A stretch of DNA of 64,000 nucleotides from Mucilaginibacter dorajii (GCF_024808255.1 NZ_JANTYS010000003.1:358118-422117); one strand, 5' to 3'. Numbered from the stretch's first letter, positions 17,368 to 27,108 are shown. The notes: generated from the letters alone by a model not told the origin. Translations and numbers: made by a program.

Positions 17368-18399
17368 TTACTCTGCTATTAGTTCCGGTTTTGGTGCCTC
17401 GGCCCGGCTCATTTCGGCATCGGGTTTTGAAACATCGGTTAACGCTACGCGGCCGCGGTCTTTACGTAAAATACGGTTGAAAAGCGAGATCTCCCTATCA
17501 AACAAAAAGCGGAAAAATAATTTTGTCCATGAAGTATGATAGTATAAGGTATCATAGTATTCAGGCGCTGTTTTTTTGATCTCTGGTAATTTATTCCAGG
17601 GGATAGAAGGGAAATCATGGTGCTCATTATGGAAGCCTACGTTAAACGCTACCGCGTTGAAGTTGCCATAATAGCTATACGTTTCCTGCTCTTCGGTGTG
17701 GGTTAAGTAATGTTCCTGAATCCAACGGGCACCCAGCGGATGTAATCCTACCGAAAAAGAGAAGCTTAGCAGTAAAAACGCTACCGCGTGCCAGCCCATG
17801 AAATAAGCAATTGCTGTGGTAAATACCACCTGCATTACAAAGTTGGTGATGATCCAGCCATCAATAGGATGGATTTCTCTTAACCTTGATAAACGGAATA
17901 ATTGAAATACGGGGAAAAACAGCAGCCACATGGCTTTGCCAAAAAATGAATGACCAATAAGTTTTGCCTCCCATTTGTTTGGTAAATCGGCATCAAGCTC
18001 ATGCACACCCTGAAAAGAGTGGTGTTTGATATGATATTTTTCGAACGAGATTGCGCTTGGTAATATTTGCGGCAAATTGGCAAACATGGATGCCCAGCGG
18101 TTAGCGTTGCGATTTTTAAATAATAACTGGTGTGTACATTCGTGAATCATTACAAACAAAGCATGATCGGCAAAAGCACCTAATAAATAGGCTGCGCCAA
18201 ATACCCACCACCATGATTGATCACGAACCAGCCATGCCAGAACTACCTGGAAAGCCACCAGGCCAACAATAGCAAAAATGGTATTTGGGTTTTTACCTAT
18301 CAGGTTACGCAATTGCGGAAACTGCTTTAAGATCTTTTTTGTACGGATGCGATGTGGTTCAGACTCGGAAGAATAAACAAAATCAGTTTTCTTAATCAT
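17368..18399 (-). CDS. Dihydroceramide/sphingolipid delta-4 desaturase-like enzyme
   Basis: A 343-residue membrane di-iron desaturase. The His boxes are H86-E-C-T-H90, H123-IK-H126-H127 and H257-NE-H260-H261. The last box lies in FNVGFHNEHHDFPSIP, followed by EYYDTL..SWTKL, as in animal DEGS1-type enzymes. ETYSYYG and GLHPLG..W.QEHY upstream, and the N-terminal PHR.R...IL..FPQ...L.G.NP segment, also match that family in order. It should introduce the 4,5 double bond into a sphingoid base, in the inner membrane. Human DEGS1 is 323 residues; this has a ~20-residue charged tail. TATATTTA lies at 18416-18423 (read on the minus strand). Family call is strong; activity is inferred. Confidence 0.85.
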   Translation of the reverse strand: MIKKTDFVYSSESEPHRIRTKKILKQFPQLRNLIGKNPNTIFAIVGLVAFQVVLAWLVRDQSWWWVFGAAYLLGAFADHALFVMIHECTHQLLFKNRNANRWASMFANLPQILPSAISFEKYHIKHHSFQGVHELDADLPNKWEAKLIGHSFFGKAMWLLFFPVFQLFRLSRLREIHPIDGWIITNFVMQVVFTTAIAYFMGWHAVAFLLLSFSFSVGLHPLGARWIQEHYLTHTEEQETYSYYGNFNAVAFNVGFHNEHHDFPSIPWNKLPEIKKTAPEYYDTLYYHTSWTKLFFRFLFDREISLFNRILRKDRGRVALTDVSKPDAEMSRAEAPKPELIAE

Positions 18400-18519
18400 A
18401 TAAAAGTATAAACGTTAAATATAGCAATAACGTTTTGAGAATTTCATTTTAGGGTAAAAAAATTGTCACAAAATGGAAAATTCACGATTTTTTCACGAAT
18501 ATTTTTTATAAAATTAACC

Positions 18520-19521
18520 TTACTGAAGCTTGAATACCAGTACTTTAAAAGTATTAGGCAATGCCTTGCGGGTGCCGGTTTCAAACTCTGCCACGCTTAA
18601 GTAAATTTTATGGGTTTGGGTATCCAACGCCAGGGTTTTAGCTCTTACAGGCGTTTTTAACGTTTGGATAACACTGTACTCATCTGCCGATTTTTGTTTG
18701 ATAATAACAGTAGTACCATCACCGCATGAGCAAAATACCAGTTTGGTTTCGGCATCATAAGCTACGGCGTCAACACCGGCACCAATGGGTACGGTAGCGG
18801 TTACTTTACCGGTATTGATATCAACAACACTCATGCCTTTGTTTTCGCGACAAACCGTAAATACCCGTTGATTGGTTGCATCTAAAGCCAAACCGGTAGG
18901 GCCGCCGCAAGGTGCAAGCGGGTAATTTTTAATTACTTTAAGGGCTTTGCTATCAATAATGTTAAGGCTGCTTTTGTCTTCAAGGTTATTGTAAATTTTG
19001 CCTTTGCCATCGGCAACTGCAAACTCGGGGCCGCCGCCAAGGGCTACTGTACCCACCTGTTTTAAGGTTTTTGGGTCGATAACTGATGAGTTGTTGCTCT
19101 CGCCGTTAAAACTGAAAACACGATCTGAGTACGGATCATACATAATGGCATCCGGCCCGTTTGCACCTGTTAAAGGGATGGTAGCAATGGTTTTTAAAGT
19201 TTTAATATCAAAGGCTACAACCGCGTTTGCTTTACCATCGGTAATAAAACCACGGTTAAGCTTGTTTACAATGGCAATGCCATGTACACCTTTCATGTTA
19301 TCAATAGAGCCAACCGCTTGATCGGTAAGCAGGTCGACAACGTTTACCTGGGTACCATGTGATACATACAGGCGGTGATTTGCTTTATCAATAAACAAGT
19401 AATCATATCCACCGTCGCCTGGCAGGGCAATGGTTTTATCGGCTACGTAAGTTTGTGCTTTGGTTATAGCCGGGATTAAGGATGCCGCCAGGAATGCCAG
19501 CGTTAAAATTTGCTTTTTCAT
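18520..19521 (-). CDS. Exported YncE-like beta-propeller protein
   Basis: A 333-residue protein with signal peptide (MKKQILTLAFLAASLIPAITKAQ) and a seven-bladed YncE-type propeller: YDYLFIDKANHRLYVSHGTQVNVVDLLTDQAVGSI, GIAIVNKLNRGFITDGKANAVVAFD, PDAIMYDPYSDRVFSFNG and so on. YncE-like proteins are periplasmic and thought to bind metal, DNA or redox partners; function is unsettled. It lies 56 bases after the RND permease gene on the same strand, so it may be the last gene of the efflux operon. Confidence 0.82.
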   Translation of the reverse strand: MKKQILTLAFLAASLIPAITKAQTYVADKTIALPGDGGYDYLFIDKANHRLYVSHGTQVNVVDLLTDQAVGSIDNMKGVHGIAIVNKLNRGFITDGKANAVVAFDIKTLKTIATIPLTGANGPDAIMYDPYSDRVFSFNGESNNSSVIDPKTLKQVGTVALGGGPEFAVADGKGKIYNNLEDKSSLNIIDSKALKVIKNYPLAPCGGPTGLALDATNQRVFTVCRENKGMSVVDINTGKVTATVPIGAGVDAVAYDAETKLVFCSCGDGTTVIIKQKSADEYSVIQTLKTPVRAKTLALDTQTHKIYLSVAEFETGTRKALPNTFKVLVFKLQ

Positions 19522-19577
19522 TTTTATAGATCTTTTTTTGGGAATGAAATTACCTGTTAAAACTGTAGAAAAGTTGG

Positions 19578-22500
19578 TTACGAAATATGATTAGCCTGTT
19601 GTTCTACAGCAGGAGTTGAAAAGCCATTGCGATACAAAATTCTCATCATACTTGGTAAAACTATTAACAGCAGAGGCAGCGCCACCAGGAAACCACCAAT
19701 AACAGCAATAGCCAGTGGCTGATGTAATTGAGCACCGGCACCAATGCCCAATGCCAATGGGGTTAGTGCAATAATAGCGCCCAGGGCGGTCATGAGTTTT
19801 GGTCGTAAGCGTGTGGAAATTGAATAAATAATAGCCTCATTCACCGATTTTTCCCTGGCACTTTCTCTGAATTGCAGGTAAGTGAAAATCGCGTTTTCGC
19901 CAATGATGCCCACTATCATAATTAAACCGGTATAGCTACCAACATTTAGCGGAGTATGGGTAATAAATAATGCTAAAAAGCTTCCCGAAATACCCAAAAC
20001 CGCCATTACTAAAATCAGTATCGCTATCCTGAACTGTTTAAATAAAAACAAGATCACGCCAAATACAAGCAGGCTTGAGGTAATAAGGATGATAAGCAAT
20101 TCTTTAAAGGATTGTTGCTGCTCGGCATAAGCGCCGCCATATTCAATATGGTAACCTTTGGGTAAGCTAACATTATCGGTTATGTTTTTTTGTATAGCCG
20201 GGATTACGGTGCCTAAATCGCTATTTTCAAGGCGGGCGGTAATTACCCCCATTGATTGTAGGTCCTGGCGACTTATTTCGGCATCACCCGCGCTTATTTT
20301 TACCGTAGCCAGCTGATCAATAGGGATCAGTTTGCCATTAGCTAAAAATACATTAAGCTTCTTGATATCGTTAACATTTAATGACCTGTTGCCCGGGTAA
20401 ACCATTCTGATTGGCGACAGCTGTTGAGGTTCATATAAATTACCTACCACATTACCATCAAGCGCCGTTTGTGCCTGGAACTGCAGGCTGGCCGGTGTAA
20501 TATTATATTGCGCAAGTTTTTTATAATCGGGCACAATACTTACCGATGGGCCGGCTATCACTATACCGTCAAAGGTATCAGCAGTGCCTTTAACGGCGGT
20601 AACTTCGGCGGCTATTTGTTTTGATAACGACTGTAAAACTCGCTGATCATCGCCAAAAACCTTAATTTCTATAGGTTGTGTTGAACTCATCAGGTCGCCC
20701 AGCATATCGGTGATCACCTGTCCAAAATCAACCCGAAGAGCTGGCTGTGTTTTTTCAATCTCGCTCCTGATATCGCTGGTGACCTCTTCTGTAGTTTTTT
20801 CGTGGTTCTTTTTTAGCTGTATAAGGTAATCGCCGGTATTAGGCTCCGTTATAAAGAAACCCATTTGCGTTCCTGTACGGCGCGAGTAGGCGGCAACATC
20901 CGGCTGTTTGGTAACAATTTTTTCAACCTCGCGCAGCATCCGGTCTGTTTCTTCTAAAGAAGTGCCCGGGGGCGAGCTATAGTCCATCACAATACTGCCT
21001 TCATCCATATCGGGTAAAAAGCCGGTCTCCAATTTAGATGGGATAAAAACGATCACCGCTATTAATGCCAGCATGATCATAATACTGATGAATGGTTTCA
21101 TGATAAAAAAGGAAACCCATCCTTGTCTTTTTACCTCATGTGTTTCTTCTTTAGCATTTGCGGCATGACCATGGTGATTACGCGTTAAAAACAGGTATAT
21201 AACAGGCAAACCTATCCAGGTAACAAAAAACGAGCAGATAAGCGTAATGATCATGGTATTGGTCATCACTTTAAAATAAGCACCGGCAACACCCGTCATC
21301 AATAAAAAGGGCACAAAAATAACAATGGTACTTATGGATGAACCCAGCATAGCCGGAAACAGGTAGTCTATCGCTTTTTTGATAAGCCTGCTGGTTGGCT
21401 CGTCGGGGTGTTCTTCATGCGTACGGTGAATTTGTTCAACCACCACAATGGCGTCGTCAATAATTAAACCTATAGCGGCTGCTATGGCACCCAGTGTCAT
21501 GATATTAAAGGTGTAGCCTATTACGTAAAGTACAATTAATGTAAGGCAAAGCGTTACCGGGATGGTTATTAAAATAGTTGCGCTGGCCTTAAGCGAGCGC
21601 AGAAAAATAATAGCCACAATGATGGCCAGCAATAAACCTATCCAAACGCTGTCGGTAACGCTTTTAACCGAGTCGTTAACAAAATCGGCCTGTACATAGT
21701 ATGGTTTTATGGTAACATCCTTAGGTAATATTTTTTGCAGAGCGGCCACTTTTTTAGTCATATCGTCTGACAGCGATATCAAATTGGCATCCGGTTGTTT
21801 AATAACCGCTATCAATACACCATCGTGCCCGTTGGCATTAATTTTTGTGTATTCGATACCCTCGCTGATTTGTACCGAAGCAATATCTTTTACCTGGATA
21901 ACCCGTTTGCTGTTGTTGCTGATAACAATATTTTCAAGCTGATCTTTTGCCGTTACAGTGGCATCGGTTACGGTTAAGTAAAGCATTTTATAATCAGACA
22001 GGTATCCTTCCGATTTAATGAAGTTGGTTTGCGCCAGCGCGTTGCTGATCATATCGGGCGTTAATGACAGGGCTGTCATCCTTTCGCGGTTAAGCACCAG
22101 CCAGTATTCTTTGGTTTTACCACCAATTACCCTGATCTCTGATACCCCGTTTATTTGCGATAGAAACGGCTTAACGGTAAATGTGGCCAGCTGTTTTAAT
22201 TCAATGGGCGACCGTTCATGACTCTCTAACGTGTACCCGCTTACCGGTAAAATAGAGGGGTTCATTTTCTCGACCGAGATATTTACATCCGGCGGCAATG
22301 TATTCTGGATTTTGGCTATCTGCGATTCTATCTGTTGCTTGCTTAGGTCTATATCGGCGTTCCAATCCATATAAGCCGAGATCTCGGCACTGCCACGGCT
22401 TGTGGTGCTCCTTACTATTTGTAACGCGGGTACCTGTTTTATTGCGTTTTCTAACGGTTTGGTTACCGTGATCATCATTTTATTTACGGGCTGTAAACCG

Positions 22501-22679
22501 GCATCGGCAATTACCTTAATTTTAGGAAAGGTAATTTCGGGGAAAAGCGAGGTTTGAAGTTTGGTGTAGGCAAATATGCCGCCCATTAACGTAAGCGAAA
22601 GTACCAGCAACAGGGGCTTACGGTAAAAGATGAAAAAGTTTTCGGCTTTTACTGTTCTTGTTTCGTCTGCTTTAGCCAT
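19578..22679 (-). CDS. RND-family efflux permease (inner-membrane pump)
   Basis: A 1033-residue RND transporter, the normal size. One N-terminal helix (KPLLLVLSLTLMGGIFAYTKL) precedes the first periplasmic loop (FPEITFPKIKVIADAGLQP). The second helix bundle carries IGLIIDDAIVVVEQIHR, with the acidic pair of the proton relay. The second half repeats the plan (VVGNLYEPQQLSPIRMV and later helices). It exports small molecules from periplasm or membrane with an MFP and a TolC partner, both encoded just upstream. Substrate class (drug, heme, lipid or metal) cannot be read from the sequence. Its ATG overlaps the adaptor stop (TAATG). Confidence 0.93.
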   Translation of the reverse strand: MAKADETRTVKAENFFIFYRKPLLLVLSLTLMGGIFAYTKLQTSLFPEITFPKIKVIADAGLQPVNKMMITVTKPLENAIKQVPALQIVRSTTSRGSAEISAYMDWNADIDLSKQQIESQIAKIQNTLPPDVNISVEKMNPSILPVSGYTLESHERSPIELKQLATFTVKPFLSQINGVSEIRVIGGKTKEYWLVLNRERMTALSLTPDMISNALAQTNFIKSEGYLSDYKMLYLTVTDATVTAKDQLENIVISNNSKRVIQVKDIASVQISEGIEYTKINANGHDGVLIAVIKQPDANLISLSDDMTKKVAALQKILPKDVTIKPYYVQADFVNDSVKSVTDSVWIGLLLAIIVAIIFLRSLKASATILITIPVTLCLTLIVLYVIGYTFNIMTLGAIAAAIGLIIDDAIVVVEQIHRTHEEHPDEPTSRLIKKAIDYLFPAMLGSSISTIVIFVPFLLMTGVAGAYFKVMTNTMIITLICSFFVTWIGLPVIYLFLTRNHHGHAANAKEETHEVKRQGWVSFFIMKPFISIMIMLALIAVIVFIPSKLETGFLPDMDEGSIVMDYSSPPGTSLEETDRMLREVEKIVTKQPDVAAYSRRTGTQMGFFITEPNTGDYLIQLKKNHEKTTEEVTSDIRSEIEKTQPALRVDFGQVITDMLGDLMSSTQPIEIKVFGDDQRVLQSLSKQIAAEVTAVKGTADTFDGIVIAGPSVSIVPDYKKLAQYNITPASLQFQAQTALDGNVVGNLYEPQQLSPIRMVYPGNRSLNVNDIKKLNVFLANGKLIPIDQLATVKISAGDAEISRQDLQSMGVITARLENSDLGTVIPAIQKNITDNVSLPKGYHIEYGGAYAEQQQSFKELLIILITSSLLVFGVILFLFKQFRIAILILVMAVLGISGSFLALFITHTPLNVGSYTGLIMIVGIIGENAIFTYLQFRESAREKSVNEAIIYSISTRLRPKLMTALGAIIALTPLALGIGAGAQLHQPLAIAVIGGFLVALPLLLIVLPSMMRILYRNGFSTPAVEQQANHIS

Positions 22680-23632
22680 TACTGTACAATTTTAACTTTA
22701 GCCGTATCTGCCAAACCGTAATTACCACTAATGATGATCTTATCGCTGGGCGAAAACCGGGGCGACAAAATTTCTATCTTATCACCACTTTCAATACCTT
22801 TTTTTATCGGCGTTTTAACGGCCGTATTGGCATCAATCAATTTCATTACCCAAAACTCTGTTTGGGTTTCGTTTGATAAAATTGCCGAAGCGGGTAGGGA
22901 TATGGTATTTGATTTAGCTGTTTTTACTATCCGCGCACGCGCCACTAAATTTTCTGGTATGGTATTGTTACCTGATACTTTAATTACAACGCCCTGTGTT
23001 TGCGATAGCGTATCAACCGATGGCATAAAGGAGTTTACTTTGCCATTTAGTTTGGTGCCATCGGGCAGGGTAAGCAGCACATCCTGGTTATTACTTACAG
23101 AGGCCCTTAACTCATAAGGGAGCTGCATGATAAAGGCAAAGCTGCTGCGATCACTTATCACGGCCAATTGTTCGCCATCCTGCACGTAATCGCCAACCTG
23201 GTGGCTTAACTGGGTAATATAACCATGCTCAGATGCTTTGATCTTGTTAACGCCAGAGAATTTGAAGGTGGTATCCAATATATTGATGCTGTTACCAATA
23301 CTTTGCGATTCTTTGGTTTTTATGGTAAACAAAACCTCACCTTTATTTACATAGTGGCCTATTTGAGCATTTACTTTTTGAATATACCCTATGGCATTTG
23401 CCTTAACATAGTTTTTTTGAAGAAACGATGAGGTAGCGTTAAGTTCAATATAATCGGTAAGCGAGCTTTGATCAACAGTAGTAACTTTTACAGGCGTTAC
23501 AGTGGCTGGGGTGGCGGCATCGGCCGCACCGGCAGCAGCAGGACTGTTACCGCATGATGAGCAGATTACCGCTGCTGTTAAAATGGCTAAAAGGCTTTTA
23601 AATGGCAAACAGGCCGTTTTATATATTTTCAT
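22679..23632 (-). CDS. RND efflux periplasmic adaptor (membrane fusion protein)
   Basis: A 317-residue adaptor with an N-terminal export signal ending in ICSSC, a plausible lipid-anchor cysteine, then a low-complexity Ala-rich linker. NYVKANAIGYIQKVNAQIGHYVNKGEVLFTIKTKES and the matching second half IKASEHGYITQLSHQVGDYVQDGEQLAVI are the split lipoyl/barrel-sandwich domain. The coiled-coil hairpin is very short, as in many Bacteroidota adaptors. It sits between the TolC-like and pump genes with one-base spacings, so the three are co-translated. Confidence 0.9.
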   Translation of the reverse strand: MKIYKTACLPFKSLLAILTAAVICSSCGNSPAAAGAADAATPATVTPVKVTTVDQSSLTDYIELNATSSFLQKNYVKANAIGYIQKVNAQIGHYVNKGEVLFTIKTKESQSIGNSINILDTTFKFSGVNKIKASEHGYITQLSHQVGDYVQDGEQLAVISDRSSFAFIMQLPYELRASVSNNQDVLLTLPDGTKLNGKVNSFMPSVDTLSQTQGVVIKVSGNNTIPENLVARARIVKTAKSNTISLPASAILSNETQTEFWVMKLIDANTAVKTPIKKGIESGDKIEILSPRFSPSDKIIISGNYGLADTAKVKIVQ

Positions 23633-23633
23633 G

Positions 23634-24872
23634 CTATTTGTTCCAGTAATTTAATTGATTGATAAGCTGAAGTTTTGCCACAGTAGTTTGGGTAAGCAGG
23701 TTGGTTATGGAGTAGTAACTATTTACTGCCAATATCAGATCGGCAATTTTTACATCGCCTGTTTGCAGCAGTTTGGTATCAACCTTAATTAAACTTTCAG
23801 CATATTTTATCTGTTCTTTTATTTGGTTGATAAGGTTATTGTTTTCGTTTATCTGCTGGTTTAGCAGCGCTATTTGCTGCAGGTATTGGGAGTTAAAAAA
23901 CGATTTATAATTTAACCTTGTTTCTTCCTGTAGTTTAAGCCTTTTATACTGCAGGTTACGCTGGCCGCCATCATAAATAGGCATACTGATGCTAAAGCCA
24001 AAACTGGTACCAAAGTTTTTATAAGCCTGGCCCGTAAAATCGGTATTGTAACCACCATCGGCAAAAACATTAATCTTTGGCCTATAGCTGTAATCAATTA
24101 AACTACGGGTGTTAACAAGCCTTAAACTATCGGCTTTAAATTGCCTGAAAAATATACTGTTGGCAGCATCGGGCCTTATAGTGGGTTCTATTGTAGGTTC
24201 GCCAAGATCAACAGTAACGGTATCAACAACGCCAACCACGTAATTAAGCGTAGCATAATCATTTTTGTATTGCAGCTGCGCTTGCGTAAGCTGTAATTGC
24301 TGTTGTTTTAAGGTTACCAAAAAAGCAAGGTACTCGCTTTGTTTATAAACATTGGTACGGGTAAGGTTTTTAAGCAGGCCTTCTTCCTGCGTAAGCAGTT
24401 TTACAATGTCGCGGTTAAAGTTAACCTGCTGCAAACTGCCATAAGCTGTAATATACTGGCCGGTTACGGTCTTCTTTAAATCCTGTGCAGATACCGCCCC
24501 GCTGTTGATAATCGAATCGCGCTGCAAATCAATTGCCGCCAACTGCGAACTTAGGTGTTGTTTTCCTATAAATTGCTTGTTTACGCCCAAAAGCGCATTA
24601 AACGTTTGTACGTTGGTAATAGCGCCAGAGTAACCATAGCCACTAATAACAGGCGCATAATAGCCGCCGCTGTTTAAATTAACCTGGGGTTTTAAACCGG
24701 CCCTCAATCGTAAGCTATCAATCCGGCTTGCCGCAACCTGGTTTTTAAGATCCTTTAAAAGCGGACTGTTATTTTGGGCAAGTTCAATATAATGATCAAG
24801 CGTATACGTTTGCGCCCGGGTAGCAGTATAAATAAACGTAAATAGTATAAGGCTAAAAAATAACTTCATCAA
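23634..24872 (-). CDS. TolC-family outer-membrane efflux protein
   Basis: A 412-residue protein with signal peptide (MMKLFFSLILFTFIYTATRAQ) and two long helical repeats typical of TolC family channels: YTLDHYIELAQNNSPLLKDLKNQVAASRIDSLRLRAGLKPQVNL, and FGFSISMPIYDGGQRNLQYKRLKLQEETRLNYKS near the second repeat. It supplies the outer-membrane duct for the MFP and pump encoded downstream. It starts 78 bases after the sensor-kinase stop, so the regulator and efflux genes may share one transcript. Confidence 0.9.
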   Translation of the reverse strand: MMKLFFSLILFTFIYTATRAQTYTLDHYIELAQNNSPLLKDLKNQVAASRIDSLRLRAGLKPQVNLNSGGYYAPVISGYGYSGAITNVQTFNALLGVNKQFIGKQHLSSQLAAIDLQRDSIINSGAVSAQDLKKTVTGQYITAYGSLQQVNFNRDIVKLLTQEEGLLKNLTRTNVYKQSEYLAFLVTLKQQQLQLTQAQLQYKNDYATLNYVVGVVDTVTVDLGEPTIEPTIRPDAANSIFFRQFKADSLRLVNTRSLIDYSYRPKINVFADGGYNTDFTGQAYKNFGTSFGFSISMPIYDGGQRNLQYKRLKLQEETRLNYKSFFNSQYLQQIALLNQQINENNNLINQIKEQIKYAESLIKVDTKLLQTGDVKIADLILAVNSYYSITNLLTQTTVAKLQLINQLNYWNK

Positions 24873-24950
24873 CTCGTTATAAATCCATTTTAAACATAGC
24901 GAAAGTATCGCGTAATTCTGTAAAAAAATAGGATAGGTGGATTGTCACAT

Positions 24951-26198
24951 TTAAAATACAATGATGAAAGTATGATAAGGGCTTATGTATTGATAATTAA
25001 GTTGCCAGCCCATGTTTTCACAAATTTGCTTACTGATGGTTAGGCCCAATCCGCTGCCTTCAGACTTATCGGATTTGTGGAAACGGGTAAAGATCTTATC
25101 ATCTTGAAGCACTTTGGTATCGCCTGTGTTTTTAACGGAAAGCCCGTCATTGGTCAGCTCGATGATGATCTCGCCATTAATGTGATTGTGTCTTACAGCG
25201 TTTATGATCAGGTTATTCAGCAAAATCTCCATCAGGTATTGATTGCCGCTTATTTGCTTGTTTTGCAGGTTTGTTTTTATGCTGATGTGTTTATCGCTAA
25301 AAATATCTTCTAACTGGGCTAATAATTCCTGTACCAATTCTTCAAGATTGATGGTTTGCTGATCGGTAAGCAGGCGGTTCTCTATTTTAACCAATAATAA
25401 TAGCGATTGATTTAAGCGGCTTAACCGGGCTACAGCACTGTACAAATCGGTTAGCAATTTACTTTGCTGCTCACTAAAGTCTTCGGTTTGGATTAGCGTA
25501 TCCAGCTTGGAGTTAATGACCGCGATAGGGGTAAGCAATTCGTGCGATGCATTTTCGGTGAAAGTCTTTAAATCCTTATAATCGTGCCGGGCATTGGAAG
25601 TCAGTGTTGTAGCGGCCTGGTTTAATTCGGCAAATTCATCTATACGCGTAGTTGTTTGACTTATTTCCTTATTCTCTGCTAAGTTGAAGACTTTCATCTC
25701 CTTCAAAATTGCATGGAAAGGCTGCCACAGCCTGTTTAAAATTAAACGGTTGGCAATTAACAATACCAACAACAACAATAAAATAACACCGATAGTAATG
25801 CCAAAGATGATCTGGATCAAATCCTCGGTTTCCACCTTCGATTCAACGATCAGGATTTTATAATACTTACCATTTACAGTTACCGAAGTGATAAGCCCGC
25901 GACCCGATTCATACTCGTTTTTTTCCTTGTGATAATCGGTATTGATAAACTCGCGCGTTACTGAATTGGGTGCTGCCTCGGTAAAGGTGATCTGCTGGTC
26001 CTTACTGTCAAACTCCTGGGGAAGTTTGTTGTTAAGTTTTACATAGTCGAAAATTTCGTTTTCTTCAACCATGAGGGCCTTATCGTTCTGGTCTATTAGG
26101 ATCCAGCTGATGGCCTGGTAATAAATAATGCCGGTAATGAGCATTACTATTATAGTGGTAATGATGTTTACCCGGTTATATAAAGTAAGGAGTTTCAC
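24951..26198 (-). CDS. Two-component sensor histidine kinase
   Basis: A 415-residue inner-membrane kinase with membrane segments at about 10-30 and 129-150 flanking a ~100-residue periplasmic sensor. SHELLTPIAVINSKLD is the phospho-acceptor H-box, LLNNLIINAVRHN the N-box and GSGLGLTISKQI the G2 box. It overlaps the response-regulator gene by four bases (ATGA), the classic coupled pair. Its position ahead of the TolC/MFP/RND genes suggests it senses an efflux substrate or envelope stress. Confidence 0.92.
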   Translation of the reverse strand: MKLLTLYNRVNIITTIIVMLITGIIYYQAISWILIDQNDKALMVEENEIFDYVKLNNKLPQEFDSKDQQITFTEAAPNSVTREFINTDYHKEKNEYESGRGLITSVTVNGKYYKILIVESKVETEDLIQIIFGITIGVILLLLLVLLIANRLILNRLWQPFHAILKEMKVFNLAENKEISQTTTRIDEFAELNQAATTLTSNARHDYKDLKTFTENASHELLTPIAVINSKLDTLIQTEDFSEQQSKLLTDLYSAVARLSRLNQSLLLLVKIENRLLTDQQTINLEELVQELLAQLEDIFSDKHISIKTNLQNKQISGNQYLMEILLNNLIINAVRHNHINGEIIIELTNDGLSVKNTGDTKVLQDDKIFTRFHKSDKSEGSGLGLTISKQICENMGWQLNYQYISPYHTFIIVF

Positions 26199-26872
26199 TG
26201 ATCTGCAAATTTGTAACCCATGCCATAAGCGGCATGTATATAATCGTTGGCACCAGCTTCAATTAGTTTTTTGCGGATGTTTTTGATATGCGAATATATA
26301 AAATCAAAGTTATCGGCAAGGTCAATACCGTCGCCCCAAAGATGTTCGGCTATGGCGTTTTTGGATACTACTTTGCCTTTATTGGCAATAAAGTAAATGA
26401 GCAAGGCAAATTCCTTGCGTGTAAATTTTAGGGGTTTATCAAGCACGCTTACTGTTTTTGCCTGCAAATCAATGGTGATCTCATTAAACACCAGTAAATT
26501 ACTGCCATTATACATTTTACGGCGAATGATGGCCGATACCCGGGCCTTTAACTCCGATAAATGAAATGGTTTCACCAGGTAATCATCGGCGCCTAAATTT
26601 AAACCATCCAGGCGGTCGTCAAGAGAGTTTTTTGCCGATATAATGAGCACGCCATCGGTATAATGATGGTCCTTTAGTTTTTTGAGTATACTGATACCGC
26701 TGCCGCCTGGCAGGGTGATATCCAACAGAATACAGTCGTAGCGGTACAGCTCAACCTTACTTACAGCGTCAGCATAAGTGGCCGCGGTTTCGCAAATGTT
26801 GCCTTCGCCTTTGAAGTATTCTTCAATACTTTCGCGCAAACCTTCCTCGTCTTCAATGATCAGCAGTTTCAT
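26195..26872 (-). CDS. OmpR/PhoB-family response regulator
   Basis: 225 residues. Receiver domain 1-120 with acidic pocket IEDEE, phospho-acceptor D51 (CILLDITLPGGSG) and the switch Lys in YLVKPFHLSE. A winged-helix output domain from ~128 carries FTRKEFALLIYFIANKGKVVSKNAIAEHLWG. It is transcribed away from the EamA gene. The start lies against a spacer with inverted heptad-repeat arms, whose left arm would fall in its 5' leader. It probably controls the efflux genes downstream. Confidence 0.93.
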   Translation of the reverse strand: MKLLIIEDEEGLRESIEEYFKGEGNICETAATYADAVSKVELYRYDCILLDITLPGGSGISILKKLKDHHYTDGVLIISAKNSLDDRLDGLNLGADDYLVKPFHLSELKARVSAIIRRKMYNGSNLLVFNEITIDLQAKTVSVLDKPLKFTRKEFALLIYFIANKGKVVSKNAIAEHLWGDGIDLADNFDFIYSHIKNIRKKLIEAGANDYIHAAYGMGYKFADQ

Positions 26873-26875
26873 TTA

Positions 26876-27108
26876 TAGTTTTGAGTAGTAAGTTTTGAGT
26901 AATAAGTTAAATTTAATTAAGTTTAAAGTTAACCCAATATATATCATTCAAAACTAACAGTTCATTTTGTATACATTCTGTATTTAACCAGATTTAATAC
27001 AAGATCAAACCTCAGTTTTGTGGTAATTAACTTGCTATAAACATTTATTGCAATTAAGATATTATACGTCAAAAGAACTTATAACTCAACACTTAAAACT
27101 CAATACTA
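26876..27108. repeat. Spacer with inverted heptad-repeat arms (divergent start codons at both edges)
   Basis: The left arm 26876-26908 reads as 7-base words starting AGT (AGTTTTG, AGTAGTA, AGTTTTG, AGTAATA). The right arm 27076-27108 reads as words ending ACT (ATAACT, CAACACT, TAAAACT, CAATACT) and is the imperfect inverse. The arms abut the response-regulator start (26872) and reach the EamA start (27108), so each forms a gene's leader. Confidence 0.6.
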
